The notes beneath the pieces were generated by a model. It had not been told where the DNA came from. It did not search any database and saw only the letters and a list, made by a program, of their open reading frames with translations. A stretch of 64,000 nt of DNA, taken from assembly GCF_009687845.1 (NCBI RefSeq), contig NZ_BLAD01000047.1, forward strand, positions 1 through 64,000, in the 5' to 3' direction. This stretch comes from Acrocarpospora corrugata. Lineage in GTDB: Bacteria > Actinomycetota > Actinomycetes > Streptosporangiales > Streptosporangiaceae. The stretch's first letter is position 1; each line of letters begins with the position of its first letter. Of this stretch, positions 17,321-26,173 are shown piece by piece. The position numbers were made by a program, and so were the translations under genes.

Positions 17321-18244
17321 CTATTCCGTGGGTCGGCGTGCCCGTCGTACTTCGCGGTCGATTGCCCAGGCGTCCGCCACTGGGCCCACGTGCCCGAGCT
17401 TGTCGGGGTTGATCACCGCGCGGATCGTCTGAATCTGCCCGTCGAGTACGTCGAGCGCCAAGGTGTGGAGCACCTTGCCGTCCCGATCGCGGAAGATCGC
17501 GCCCGGCTGGCCGTTGACCTCGTGCGGCTCGAACGTCACGTCGATCCGGGCCATCAGGGGGAAGATGGAGGCGAGCAGCCGGGCCACATTCTGAGCGCCG
17601 CTGACGGCCTTGGCCAGCTGCGGAGCCTTGCCGCCGCCGTCGCCGACCATCGATACATCGGCAGCCAGCAGGTTCCGCAGCCCGGCGACGTCGCCTTCAC
17701 GGAGGGCGTCGAAGAACCGCGACGCCAGTTCCTCTCGCTCTTTGCGGTCCGCTTCGAAGCGGGGCCGTCCCGCGGCCATATGGCGCCGCGCCCGCACCGC
17801 CAGCTGGCGGCACGCCGCCTCCGAGCGCTCCACGATCGACGCGACCTCAGGAAAGCCGAAATCGAACACCTCCCGCAGGACGAAGACCGCTCGCTCGAGC
17901 GGGGTCAGCCGCTCCAGCAGCACCAAGGCCGCCATCGACAGCGAGTCGGCCAGCTCCGCCGACCGCTCCGGATCCTGGTAAGGGTCGGCGAGCAGCGGCT
18001 CGGGGAGCCACGGCCCGACATACTCCTCCCGCCGGACGCGTGCCGAGCGCAGCACGTCGATGGAGATCCGGGTCACCACGGCCGACAGGAACGCCTTGAC
18101 CGACCTGGGTTGTGCCGGGGAGGCCTCGAAGCGCAGCCAGGTCTCCTGGACCGCGTCCTCGGCCTCGCTCACGCTGCCCAGAATCCGGTAGGCGATCGAG
18201 AACAACAGCGGCCGCAGCTCCTGAAACTCCTCGCCCCTGCTCAT
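17321..18244 (-). CDS. ECF41/SigJ-type sigma factor with SnoaL-like C-terminal domain
   Basis: A 307-residue sigma factor. Region 2 is FQELRPLLFSIAYRILGSVSEAEDAVQETWLR, region 4 is LTPLERAVFVLREVFDFGFPEVASIVERSEAACRQLAVRAR (about residues 115-160). A SnoaL/NTF2-like domain follows (FDALREGDVAGLRNLLAADVSMVGDGGGK and later). This is the ECF41 architecture, in which the C-terminal domain replaces an anti-sigma factor. The ATG follows a strong AAGGAGGAGGTGG site. The gene ahead on the same strand encodes a DoxX-type membrane protein preceded by a good ECF41-like promoter. Confidence 0.88.
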   Translation of the reverse strand: MSRGEEFQELRPLLFSIAYRILGSVSEAEDAVQETWLRFEASPAQPRSVKAFLSAVVTRISIDVLRSARVRREEYVGPWLPEPLLADPYQDPERSAELADSLSMAALVLLERLTPLERAVFVLREVFDFGFPEVASIVERSEAACRQLAVRARRHMAAGRPRFEADRKEREELASRFFDALREGDVAGLRNLLAADVSMVGDGGGKAPQLAKAVSGAQNVARLLASIFPLMARIDVTFEPHEVNGQPGAIFRDRDGKVLHTLALDVLDGQIQTIRAVINPDKLGHVGPVADAWAIDREVRRARRPTE

Positions 18245-18347
18245 GCCACCTCCTCCTTGAAACCCTGCCGCCACGAGGGGTAGCGCAGCTGCCAGCCGAG
18301 AAACCGAGCCCCTCGGTCATTGATCGGAAACCGTGTGTCGCCGCCCA

Positions 18348-18734
18348 TCAGCCGGTGAAGGGCTCCAGGACGAAGCGGCCCCACGCGATGAACGCCGCAA
18401 CCGCGAGATAGATCAGGTTCAGCACCACAAACGCGGATTCGCCGCGTCGGCCATGGGTGATCATCGCGCCGGCCATCAGCAGGATCCAGCAGACGGCGGT
18501 CACCGGCACCAGAACCGGTGCGACGCCGAGCGCGGCAGGAAGGATCAGGCCCGCCACAGCCAGCAACTCGAGGACACCGAGGGTCTTGACGAAGCCCACG
18601 CCGACGTCCCCGGTCCACCCCCCACCAGGAGCCGCAGCCAGCTTCTCCTTGGGCACGAACACCTTGGTGACGCCGCCGATCAGGGCCACCACGGCGAGCA
18701 GTCCGGCAGCGATCCACAGCGCGAGGTTCATCAT
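18348..18734 (-). CDS. DoxX-family membrane protein
   Basis: A 128-residue protein with four predicted membrane helices: LALWIAAGLLAVVALIGGV, LGVLELLAVAGLILPAAL, VLVPVTAVCWILLMAGAM and VVLNLIYLAVAAFIAWG. The first loop has KVFVPKEKL, typical of the small DoxX group. I used the first of two adjacent ATGs, preceded by AGGAG; a longer frame upstream would read through the promoter. It lies 103 bases ahead of the ECF41 sigma gene on the same strand and is probably a target of that sigma factor. Confidence 0.75.
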   Translation of the reverse strand: MMNLALWIAAGLLAVVALIGGVTKVFVPKEKLAAAPGGGWTGDVGVGFVKTLGVLELLAVAGLILPAALGVAPVLVPVTAVCWILLMAGAMITHGRRGESAFVVLNLIYLAVAAFIAWGRFVLEPFTG

Positions 18735-18768
18735 GTACTCCTGGATCGAGGATCGCCGGCACCCCCTA

Positions 18769-18796
18769 GACGAGACAGCGACCCCAGCCAGTGACA
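18769..18796 (-). promoter_or_regulatory. Candidate ECF41 promoter (TGTCACT-N17-CGTC)
   Basis: Read on the minus strand, TGTCACT is followed after 17 bases by CGTC, 35 bases before the doxX-like start. This agrees with the described ECF41 consensus of TGTCACA around -35 and CGTC around -10. The ECF41-type sigma gene lies just downstream. Confidence 0.6.
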
Positions 18797-18931
18797 TCTC
18801 TGAGCCCTCGCGCCGTACTGTCTCCATCGGGATCCCCGGCGGAGCGCATGTCGTGTCGAGCGCAGCGATCCTGGTGCGGGAGACGTCGAGAGTGACGCGG
18901 TCGGCCGGGTCGGCCGACCGCCCGTTGATCC

Positions 18932-19204
18932 ATGCACAGTATTTCGGCCTACGGGGTGTTCACCGTGGCGCTGGTGCACGTGGTCGCAGCGATCCTGGCG
19001 TGGCGGCCGGGCGGCGGCTCCCCCAGGCCCATCCTGTACGCGGTGGTGTTCCTGGGGTTCACGCTGGCGCAGATAGCGCTGGGCATCGCGCAGGTGAAGA
19101 CCCTCCACATCCCATTGGGCGTACTGATGTTCGGCATGAGCGTGCTTCAGCTCAGCCGGGTCTCGACCGGCCACCACACTCCCCGGCTGGCGACCGCACC
19201 ATAA
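18932..19204 (+). CDS. Small membrane protein, possibly 5'-truncated
   Basis: A 90-residue frame with two or three hydrophobic helices: YGVFTVALVHVVAAILAW, ILYAVVFLGFTLAQIALGI and LGVLMFGMSVLQLS. The ATG lacks a convincing ribosome site, and the protein starts directly inside a helix, so the N terminus may be missing. It ends 47 bases before a histidine kinase start on the same strand. Function unknown. Confidence 0.5.
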   Translation: MHSISAYGVFTVALVHVVAAILAWRPGGGSPRPILYAVVFLGFTLAQIALGIAQVKTLHIPLGVLMFGMSVLQLSRVSTGHHTPRLATAP

Positions 19205-19250
19205 TTACGGCCATAATCTCTCCCCAAACGGGGTGATCCACGGGGAGAAC

Positions 19251-21218
19251 ATGCGACGAGCACGGCTGGCGGCGTGGGCGATGGCGGCCGGGGGGCTGGT
19301 CATCGTGCCGACGGCCGTGTTCATCCAGCTGGGCCTGCCGCCCGACTGGGCGCCCGCCCTGCCCGCCACCCCCGACTACACCTCCGGTCTGGCCTTCCCG
19401 CTGGTCGGCGCGTTCCTCCTGGCGCACCAGCCGAAATCCAAAATCGCCTGGCTGATGTACGTGGGCGGGATGTTCTCGGCGATCTGCGTGCTGCTGTCGA
19501 TCCTGACCTACCGCGCGGCGGCCGACGGCGATCTCATGCTGGCGGGGCTGCTGAACGACCTCGCCTCGATACCGTGGACGCTCAGCGGCGTCATGCTGGC
19601 CGTCCTCCTCCCGCTCTTCTCCCCCGACGGCAGGCTCCCGTCGCGGCGCTGGCGTCCGCTGGTGCCGATCGCCGTGACCGCCGCCGTGCTGCAGGCGTTC
19701 CTGTTCAGCACGGGTGACAAAGCGCGAATCCCCAACCCGCTGGCCATCGACCTTTTCCAGCCCTACCACGCCGACCTGTACAACGTGGTCTACGTACTCA
19801 CGAACGTGTGCATCGCGGCCGGGCTGGTGTCGCTCGCCGTACGGCTGCGCGGCGCCGACCCGGTGACCCGGCGGCAGATCGCGTGGCCGCTGTTCACCTT
19901 CGCCATCTACGTCGTGTGCCTGCTGCTCGGCCCGCGGTTCTGGGTGATCGGCGCGGCCTGGACCTGCCTCATCCCCATCTCGATCATGGTGTCGGTGCTG
20001 CGCTACCGGCTGTTCGGCATCGACACGGTGATCAGCCACGCCATCGTGGCCGCCGGGCTGATCACCGTGGTCAGCGCCGTCTACTTCGGCGTCGGCGCCG
20101 TGTCCAGCCTGCTGGTGTCCAGCTATCACCAGGTCGCCGGCCTGGCCGCCGCCCTGTTCGCCGGCGCGTTCTTCCAGCCGCTGCGGCGCGCCCTGCAACG
20201 CCTGTCCGACCGCATGCTCTACGGCAGGTCCGGCGACCCCCGCCTGCTCGCCGGCCGCCTCGTCCACGAGGCCCGGCAGGCCGACCCCGCCGAGGCGCTC
20301 GGCGTCGCGGTCACCGTGGTCCGGGACGGCCTGGCCGTGGCCGGGGCCGCCGTCGAGGTGACCGACGGCCCGCGGATGGACAGCGGCTCGGTCGGCGACC
20401 GGCCGCGCGCGATCGACCTGATCTGGCACGGCGAACCCGTCGGCCGCCTGCTGCTGGGCCCCTGCGGGCCGCGCCGGTTCGCCGTCTCCCACGACGAACG
20501 CGTCATCACCACCCTGCTGCCGTACGTCGCGGACATGGCGCACTCCGCCCGGATGGCCGCCGACCTGCAACGCTCCCGCGGGCGCATCCTGGCCGCCCGC
20601 GAGGAGGAGCGCCGCCGCCTGCGCCGCGACCTGCACGACGGGCTCGGCCAGACGCTCGGCGCGATGGCGATGACCCTCAACATGGCCAGGATCAGCATCA
20701 GCCGCTCCCCCGCCACCGCCGACGACCTGCTGGAGGACCTGCGCTCCGGCATGGAGGCGGTGACCGGCGACATCCGCGAACTCGTGTACGGCCTGCGCCC
20801 GCCCGCCCTCGACGACCTCGGCCTGACCGGCGCGGTCACCTCGCTCACCAAGGAGACACTGCCCCCGGCCACCAGTGTGGAAGTCGTCGCCGACGAGCTC
20901 GGCGAACTGCCCGCCGCCGTCGAAGTCGCCGCGTACCGGATCGTCCAGGAGGCGCTCACCAACGTGCGGCGGCACGCCCAAGCAGGCCGGGTGCTGCTCC
21001 AGCTGACCCGGGAGGACGAGCAGCTCATCGTGCGGATCGAGGACGACGGCGTCGGGCTGGCGGAGCTGCGGCGCGCCGGAGTGGGCACCTCCTCGATGCG
21101 GGAACGGGCCGCCGAACTGGGCGGCACCTGCGCGATCACCTCACCGGACACCGGCGGAACCCTGGTCGAAGCCCGGCTGCCCACCGTCGTCATGGAGCCC
21201 AGCCCCAGGTCCTCCTGA
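19251..21218 (+). CDS. Membrane sensor histidine kinase, HisKA_3 type
   Basis: A 655-residue protein of the NarL/DesK-type kinase class. About eight membrane helices occupy residues 5-310, followed by a GAF-like region (about 320-440). The dimerisation and phosphoacceptor helix is EEERRRLRRDLHDGLGQTLG with the His near residue 461. The HATPase domain (EALTNVRRHAQAG, then IEDDGVGL and GTSSMRERAAELGG) ends the protein. The ATG at 19251 follows GGGGAG. Kinases of this class normally sit beside a LuxR-type response regulator; none is present here, so it is an orphan. The direct repeat CCATAAT-N5-CCATAAT (19199-19217) lies in the promoter region. Confidence 0.88.
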   Translation: MRRARLAAWAMAAGGLVIVPTAVFIQLGLPPDWAPALPATPDYTSGLAFPLVGAFLLAHQPKSKIAWLMYVGGMFSAICVLLSILTYRAAADGDLMLAGLLNDLASIPWTLSGVMLAVLLPLFSPDGRLPSRRWRPLVPIAVTAAVLQAFLFSTGDKARIPNPLAIDLFQPYHADLYNVVYVLTNVCIAAGLVSLAVRLRGADPVTRRQIAWPLFTFAIYVVCLLLGPRFWVIGAAWTCLIPISIMVSVLRYRLFGIDTVISHAIVAAGLITVVSAVYFGVGAVSSLLVSSYHQVAGLAAALFAGAFFQPLRRALQRLSDRMLYGRSGDPRLLAGRLVHEARQADPAEALGVAVTVVRDGLAVAGAAVEVTDGPRMDSGSVGDRPRAIDLIWHGEPVGRLLLGPCGPRRFAVSHDERVITTLLPYVADMAHSARMAADLQRSRGRILAAREEERRRLRRDLHDGLGQTLGAMAMTLNMARISISRSPATADDLLEDLRSGMEAVTGDIRELVYGLRPPALDDLGLTGAVTSLTKETLPPATSVEVVADELGELPAAVEVAAYRIVQEALTNVRRHAQAGRVLLQLTREDEQLIVRIEDDGVGLAELRRAGVGTSSMRERAAELGGTCAITSPDTGGTLVEARLPTVVMEPSPRSS

Positions 21219-21254
21219 ACAGGTCATGCGTTTCGTGTGATTTCGCTTACCCTT

Positions 21255-21287
21255 TGACCGATCGGACAGAGTCTGTCCGATCGGTCA
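21255..21287. promoter_or_regulatory. Perfect 33-bp palindromic TetR operator
   Basis: The left arm TGACCGATCGGACAGA is followed by a central G and the exact reverse complement. Each arm contains the smaller palindrome CCGATCGG, so two dimers could bind side by side. It begins 47 bases before the TetR start and must cover the promoter of the TetR-MMPL operon. Confidence 0.75.
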
Positions 21288-21301
21288 GTTATGTTGGGGT
21301 C

Positions 21302-21838
21302 ATGACCTCGATGCGAGCGGAGATCCTGGAGTCGGCGGCCCGACTGTTCGCCGCCCACGGCTTCCGCGGCACGTCCCTCCAGGACATCGCGTCGGACGTG
21401 GGCTGCTCCAAGGCATCGCTGCTCTACCACTTCACCAACAAAGACGCGATCTTGAGCGAACTGTTCGCGCCGGTCGGGCGGGACCTGGAGACCATCCAGG
21501 GGAAACTCGCCCCGCTCGACGGGGAGCAGGCCGCCCGGGAGGCCGTCGCCGGGCTGGTGGAACTCGCGCTGCGATTCCGCCGCCAAGTCAAGATCCTTCT
21601 CGTGGACGTCGACGACCTGCTCTGCCGCCCCGAACTGCCCGACGTCGACAGCGCCACCGAGAGCCTGGTGGACGCACTGGTCGGCCGGGCCCCCGGGCAG
21701 GAGTGCCGGGTGGTGGGCTGGATGACTCTGGTCGGCATCTTCCTGACCTGCGCCCGGGGCGTCGACGTCCCGGACGAGATCATGCGCGTGGAACTGACCC
21801 GTGGCGCGCTGCGCGCCCTCGGCCGCCCAACTGACTGA
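21302..21838 (+). CDS. TetR-family transcriptional regulator
   Basis: A 178-residue repressor. The N-terminal helix-turn-helix is ILESAARLFAAHGFRGTSLQ, DIASDVGCSKASLLYHFTNKDAILSELF (residues 7-52). The C-terminal ligand domain is short. The ATG at 21302 gives the usual TetR start. It is followed after 22 bases by an MMPL transporter gene in the same direction, and a 33-bp palindrome sits in front, so it is probably an autoregulated repressor of the transporter. Confidence 0.88.
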   Translation: MTSMRAEILESAARLFAAHGFRGTSLQDIASDVGCSKASLLYHFTNKDAILSELFAPVGRDLETIQGKLAPLDGEQAAREAVAGLVELALRFRRQVKILLVDVDDLLCRPELPDVDSATESLVDALVGRAPGQECRVVGWMTLVGIFLTCARGVDVPDEIMRVELTRGALRALGRPTD

Positions 21839-21860
21839 TCATTGGGAGAGACCCCTACTC

Positions 21861-24011
21861 ATGGCGACCCTGCTGTACCGGCTCGGCCGGTTCTCCTTCC
21901 GCAACCGGGGGCGAGTCGCCGCCGTCTGGTTGCTGCTGCTCGCGCTCCTGGGCGTGGCCGCTGCCCTGTTCCTCGGCCCGTCCAGTGACAAGTTCTCCAT
22001 GCCCGGCACGGAATCCCAGCGCGCCCTCGACTCGCTCGTGCGGGAGTTCCCGCAGGCCAGCGGCGCCGTCGGCGTCATCGTGGTGGCCGCGCCCGAAGGC
22101 GGCAAACTGGACCCCGCGGTCGTCGCGCCGGTGGTGGAGGAAGCCGCCGCCGTGCCCGGCGTGGTGGCCGCGATCGATCCCTTCCAGGCCCGCGCGCTCT
22201 CCCCCGACGGCCGGTACGCGCTGGTCCAGGTCCAGTTCAAGGACAAAATCGACGACATCACCGACGTGCAGCGTAAGGCGTACCTGAAGGCGGGGGCCTC
22301 GGCCACCGGCATCCAGGTGGAGCACGGCGGTGAGGTGCTGCGGGCCGCGCCGGAGGTCGGCGGCTCCGAGGCGATCGGCGTGCTGATCGCCGCGATCGTG
22401 CTGATCGTCACCTTCGGGTCGCTGGTCGCGGCCGGGATGACGCTGCTCAACGCGCTGGTCGGCGTCGGGGTCGGCATGGCCGGCCTGTTCGCGCTCAGCG
22501 GCGTATTCGAGCTGACCTCGGTGACCCCGGTGCTCGCGCTGATGCTGGGCCTGGCCGTGGGCATCGACTACTCGCTGTTCATCACCTCGCGCTACCGCCA
22601 GTTCCTGGCCGACGGGCTGGATCGGGAGGAGGCCGCCGGGCGGGCCACCGGCACCGCCGGGTCCGCCGTGGTGTTCGCCGGGGCGACCGTGGTGATCGCG
22701 CTGGCCGGTCTGTTCGTCGCCGGCATCCCCTTCCTGACCGTCATGGGCCTGGCCGCGGCCGGGACCGTCGCCGTGGCGGTGCTCGTGGCGCTGACGCTGC
22801 TGCCGGCGATCCTCGCGTACGCCGGGCCGCGGGTCCTGCCACGCAAGCAGCGCGACGGCCGCGCGGTCGCCAAGGAGGGCTTCGGTTACACGTGGGGGCG
22901 GCTGGTCAGCCGTCTGCGGGTGCCGATCCTGCTGATCGGCATCGTCGGCCTGGGGGTGCTGGCGCTGCCCGTACAGGATCTGCGGCTGGCGCTGCCCGAC
23001 GCGGGCACGGCCGCGCCCGGCACCCCGGAACGCGCCGCCTACGATCTCACCAGCAAGGGCTTCGGCGAGGGCTTCAACGCACGGCTGATCGCCGTCGTCT
23101 CCGCCGAGGACGCCGCCGCCGTGAACACCGCCGCAGGGCAGGCGGCCGCGCTGATCCAGCAGGTGCCCGGCGTGCTGGCGGTCGCCCCGCCGCAGCCCAA
23201 CGCCACCGGCACGACCGCGCTGCTGGCGATCATCCCCAAGGAGGGGCCGACCGCCGCCTCGACCGAGGCCGCCGTGCACGCCATCCGGGGCAAGGTCGCC
23301 ACCATCGCGGGCGCGGAGATCGCCGTCACCGGCGCGACCGCCGTCGGCATCGACGTGTCGGACAAGCTGGGCGAGGCGATGCCCGTCTACCTGCTGCTCG
23401 TCGTCGGGCTGTCGGTGTTGCTGCTGATGCTGGTCTTCCGGTCGATCCTGGTACCGCTGAAGGCGGCGCTCGGCTTCCTGCTGACCATCGGGTCGACGTT
23501 CGGCATCACCGTGGCGATCTTCCAGGAGGGGCGCCTGGCCGGGCTGTTCGGCGTCGAGGTGCCGGGACCGCTGGTCAGCTTCCTGCCGATCCTGCTCATC
23601 GGCATCCTGTTCGGCCTGGCCATGGACTACGAGGTGTTCCTGGTCTCACGCATGCGCGAGGACTTCGTGCACGGCGACACCGCCCGGCAGGCCACGATCA
23701 ACGGCATGGGGCACAACGCCCGGGTGGTCACCGCCGCCGCGCTCATCATGACCTCGGTGTTCGGCGGCTTCGTCTTCATGGAGGACCCGATCATCAAGTC
23801 GATGGGCTTCGCGCTGGCGCTCGGCGTCCTGATCGACGCGTTCGTGGTGCGCATGACGCTGGTCCCGGCCGTGATGGCGATGCTCGGCAGGGCGGCCTGG
23901 TGGCTGCCGAAGGTCCTGGACCGGGTGCTGCCCGACTTCGACGTCGAGGGCGAACGGCTCAACCACCACCTCGCCACGTCGCGCCCGCCTGTGCCGGAGC
24001 GCGTCGGCTAG
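21861..24011 (+). CDS. MMPL-family RND transporter
   Basis: A 716-residue inner-membrane exporter with the duplicated RND layout: helix 1 (VAAVWLLLLALLGVAAALF), a periplasmic loop with FPQASGAVGVIVVAAPEGGK, then helices 2-6 including LGLAVGIDYSLFITSRYR. The second half repeats this with ILFGLAMDYEVFLVSRMRE; the Asp of each GxxxDY motif relays protons. MMPL proteins export lipids, antibiotics or toxic compounds. It is the second gene of a TetR-controlled operon, which favours a detoxification role. A strong terminator follows. The substrate cannot be told. Confidence 0.9.
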   Translation: MATLLYRLGRFSFRNRGRVAAVWLLLLALLGVAAALFLGPSSDKFSMPGTESQRALDSLVREFPQASGAVGVIVVAAPEGGKLDPAVVAPVVEEAAAVPGVVAAIDPFQARALSPDGRYALVQVQFKDKIDDITDVQRKAYLKAGASATGIQVEHGGEVLRAAPEVGGSEAIGVLIAAIVLIVTFGSLVAAGMTLLNALVGVGVGMAGLFALSGVFELTSVTPVLALMLGLAVGIDYSLFITSRYRQFLADGLDREEAAGRATGTAGSAVVFAGATVVIALAGLFVAGIPFLTVMGLAAAGTVAVAVLVALTLLPAILAYAGPRVLPRKQRDGRAVAKEGFGYTWGRLVSRLRVPILLIGIVGLGVLALPVQDLRLALPDAGTAAPGTPERAAYDLTSKGFGEGFNARLIAVVSAEDAAAVNTAAGQAAALIQQVPGVLAVAPPQPNATGTTALLAIIPKEGPTAASTEAAVHAIRGKVATIAGAEIAVTGATAVGIDVSDKLGEAMPVYLLLVVGLSVLLLMLVFRSILVPLKAALGFLLTIGSTFGITVAIFQEGRLAGLFGVEVPGPLVSFLPILLIGILFGLAMDYEVFLVSRMREDFVHGDTARQATINGMGHNARVVTAAALIMTSVFGGFVFMEDPIIKSMGFALALGVLIDAFVVRMTLVPAVMAMLGRAAWWLPKVLDRVLPDFDVEGERLNHHLATSRPPVPERVG

Positions 24012-24016
24012 TCGTT

Positions 24017-24054
24017 GTGCGGCCCACCGCGCGGAATGTGGCGGTGGGCCGCAC
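24017..24054 (+). terminator. 14-bp perfect stem terminator after the MMPL gene
   Basis: GTGCGGCCCACCGC pairs exactly with its complement across a 10-base loop, beginning 6 bases after the MMPL stop. The stem is long and GC-rich and lacks a U-run. Confidence 0.75.
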
Positions 24055-24407
24055 CGGTTTATCCCGCCTGAGGCGGCCGGCCGTTGGCGTGAGCCACTTT
24101 CGTGCCGAATTTGAGCAGCTAACGGCTACAGTCGTAGTCCCAGTTCTTGATGTAGTGGTACGGGCCGTCGTGGATCTCTGCCGGCGCAACCGGTCCGGCT
24201 GGACCGTGGGACTGAGCAGCGCGCGGTCCGGCCCGCGAGGAGTCTGAGCGCAGAAATTAGCGGTGGAGAACGCTGCCGCCGGCGGACCGTGAGGGGGTCG
24301 ATCGGCTGGTCCTTCACAGCACAAGGCGAGACCGGCCCGTCACTGTCGCTCGCCTTCGGCATCAAGCGAAATTGCTTTGGTTCGCCCTGGCCGGGTAAGG
24401 CGGATTC
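24055..24407. other. Gene-poor stretch with no recognisable gene
   Basis: No convincing coding sequence. On the minus strand 24123-24190 reads EIHDGPYHYIKNWDYDCSR followed by a stop, which looks protein-like but which I cannot assign. The remainder shows no promoter or repeat that I can support. Confidence 0.3.
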
Positions 24408-24671
24408 ATGTTCTTTCAAGGTTGGTCCGACGTAGGACGGCTTCGCGACGGTGAATTCCAGCCCGAGCTGATGCGCGCACAACGGGTCACAGCGGGCGAG
24501 GTCTGTCAGGCGGTCCGGGCTCAAGGCTTGGGTGATCTGGGCGCGGTTACCGCTGTGGTGCTGGAGACCGACGGCAGCTTCAGCGTGGTCTCGGCCGGAC
24601 ACGCCGGTCGGCGCAGCGCTCTGCCCGGCCCGCACGTCGGCGGCGGGCCATCGACACGGGCTGGAGGGTAG
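24408..24671 (+). pseudogene. C-terminal remnant of a DUF421 (YetF-like) membrane protein
   Basis: The frame reads GRLRDGEFQPELMRAQRVTA, then EVCQAVRAQGLGDLGAVTAV and VLETDGSFSVVS. This is the cytoplasmic C-terminal domain of DUF421/YetF proteins (pattern RDGx...M...R-x-T-x-x-E...R-x-x-G...V-x-A-V-x-L-E-x-D-G-x-x-S-V). The three N-terminal membrane helices are absent upstream. The TAG stop is immediately followed by the ATG of the next gene. It could be expressed as a soluble domain, but loss of the membrane part makes a remnant more likely. Confidence 0.55.
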
Positions 24672-26066
24672 ATGTCCGGCCCTGGCCTGGGTGACGATCG
24701 GCAGCGATGGAGTGTCCTGCGCGACGCTTGGCGTACGAAACTGTGGCCCCTGCCCGCTGTCGGGATCCTGGTGGCGCTCGGCCTGGGCGTGATGTTGCCC
24801 GCCCTGGACGCGGCCGTGGACGGTCGGCTGTCATCGCCGGTGAGCGCGTTCCTTTTCAGCGGCGGTCCGGACGCGGCACGAACGCTTCTTTCGGTGATCT
24901 CGGGGTCGATCATCACGGTGACCTCGCTGACCTTCTCCTTGACCGTGGTGACCCTCCAGCTCGCCAGCAGCCAGTTCTCGCCACGGCTGTTGCGCACCTT
25001 CACCCGTGACCGGCTGGTGCACGGCACGCTGGCGTTGCTGCTGGCCACGTTCACGTACGCGGTCACGGTGCTGCGGACCGTACGGACCTCGCTGGAGGCA
25101 CAGGCCGCGTTCGTGCCGCAGATTTCGGTGACCGTGGCATACGTGCTGGGACTGGTCAGCGTCCTTGGGCTGGTGGTGTTCCTGGCCCATCTCGCCCGGC
25201 AGATCCGGGTGGAGTCGATGCTGCGGGAGGTCCAGGAGGAGGCGGCGGAAACCGTGCGGCGGCTCTTGCCTCACCCGCCGCAACCCGCCCCGCCCCTGCC
25301 CCAGCCGCCTGCCGGTGCGGTACCGCTGAGCGCGTCCACCTCCGGCTTCTTCACCTCCGTGGACGAGACCGCATTGGTCGACGCCGCGGTCGACGCCGAC
25401 GCCGTGATTCTGCTCGACCGCTGCCCCGGCGAATCTCTGATCGCCGGCGTTCCCATCGCCACCGCTTGGCGCCTTGATGGGCCCGGTCCGTTGACCCCGC
25501 CGCAGGTCGACGCCTTGAGCAGGCGGGTTGGGGCGGCGACACGAACGGGTTTTGAAAGAACGACGGCGCAAGACGTGGCGTTCGGCCTGCGCCAGCTCGT
25601 CGACGTCGCCGTCAAGGCACTCTCGCCAGGGGTGAACGATCCGACGACCGCGGTCCACGCCCTGGGGCATATTTCCGCGGTGCTGTGCGAAGCGGTCGGG
25701 CGTGACCTGGGGCCCAAAGTGCTTCGCGATACCGAGGGAACGATCCGGGTCATCCTGGCTCGCCCGGATCTGCCGATGCTTTTGGAACTGGGCTTGGCCC
25801 AGCCCCGCCGCTACGGGGCCGCAGATCCAGAGGTGATGGCACGACTGCTGACTCTGCTGCGCGAGGTCGCCTGGTCCAGCCGGACACCCGCGCACACCGA
25901 GTGCATCGGCGCGCAGCTGCGCCGCACCCGAACCGCGATCACCAACCAGGACCTCGACCCCGAGGAGCGAGTACGGCTCGACGGCATCGCCGACACGGTC
26001 TCCGCCGCGCTCACCCAGCGCTGGCCGACCGCCACCCTGCCGGCGCACACTGGACGAAGCCCCTGA
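24672..26066 (+). CDS. DUF2254 family membrane protein
   Basis: A 464-residue protein with four N-terminal membrane helices (LPAVGILVALGLGVMLPAL; LLSVISGSIITVTSLTFSL; VHGTLALLLATFTYAVTVL; VTVAYVLGLVSVLGLVVFL), then a soluble C-terminal half containing FGLRQLVDVAVKALSPGVNDPTTAV, the most conserved DUF2254 segment. The conserved TLQLASSQFSPRLLRTFTRD loop follows helix 2. The ATG directly follows the stop of a DUF421 remnant. DUF2254 proteins are uncharacterised and may be channels or transporters. Confidence 0.82.
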   Translation: MSGPGLGDDRQRWSVLRDAWRTKLWPLPAVGILVALGLGVMLPALDAAVDGRLSSPVSAFLFSGGPDAARTLLSVISGSIITVTSLTFSLTVVTLQLASSQFSPRLLRTFTRDRLVHGTLALLLATFTYAVTVLRTVRTSLEAQAAFVPQISVTVAYVLGLVSVLGLVVFLAHLARQIRVESMLREVQEEAAETVRRLLPHPPQPAPPLPQPPAGAVPLSASTSGFFTSVDETALVDAAVDADAVILLDRCPGESLIAGVPIATAWRLDGPGPLTPPQVDALSRRVGAATRTGFERTTAQDVAFGLRQLVDVAVKALSPGVNDPTTAVHALGHISAVLCEAVGRDLGPKVLRDTEGTIRVILARPDLPMLLELGLAQPRRYGAADPEVMARLLTLLREVAWSSRTPAHTECIGAQLRRTRTAITNQDLDPEERVRLDGIADTVSAALTQRWPTATLPAHTGRSP

Positions 26067-26173
26067 CATCCGCTGTGAAGCGGCACCGTCGAACTCGCGG
26101 CCTACAGCGGACGATGAAGGGAAAGGGGAGTATCCGCTCCGCCCCTCTCCACTTTCAACGTATAGCGCACCGG

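Noticed and set aside
19152-20981. 609-codon minus-strand frame opposite the histidine kinase
   Set aside because: Antisense shadow rich in His, Gly and Arg; the plus strand carries complete kinase motifs.
24408-24671. Complete small DUF421 gene
   Set aside because: The frame gives only the cytoplasmic end of the family; the membrane helices are absent upstream, so it is listed as a remnant.
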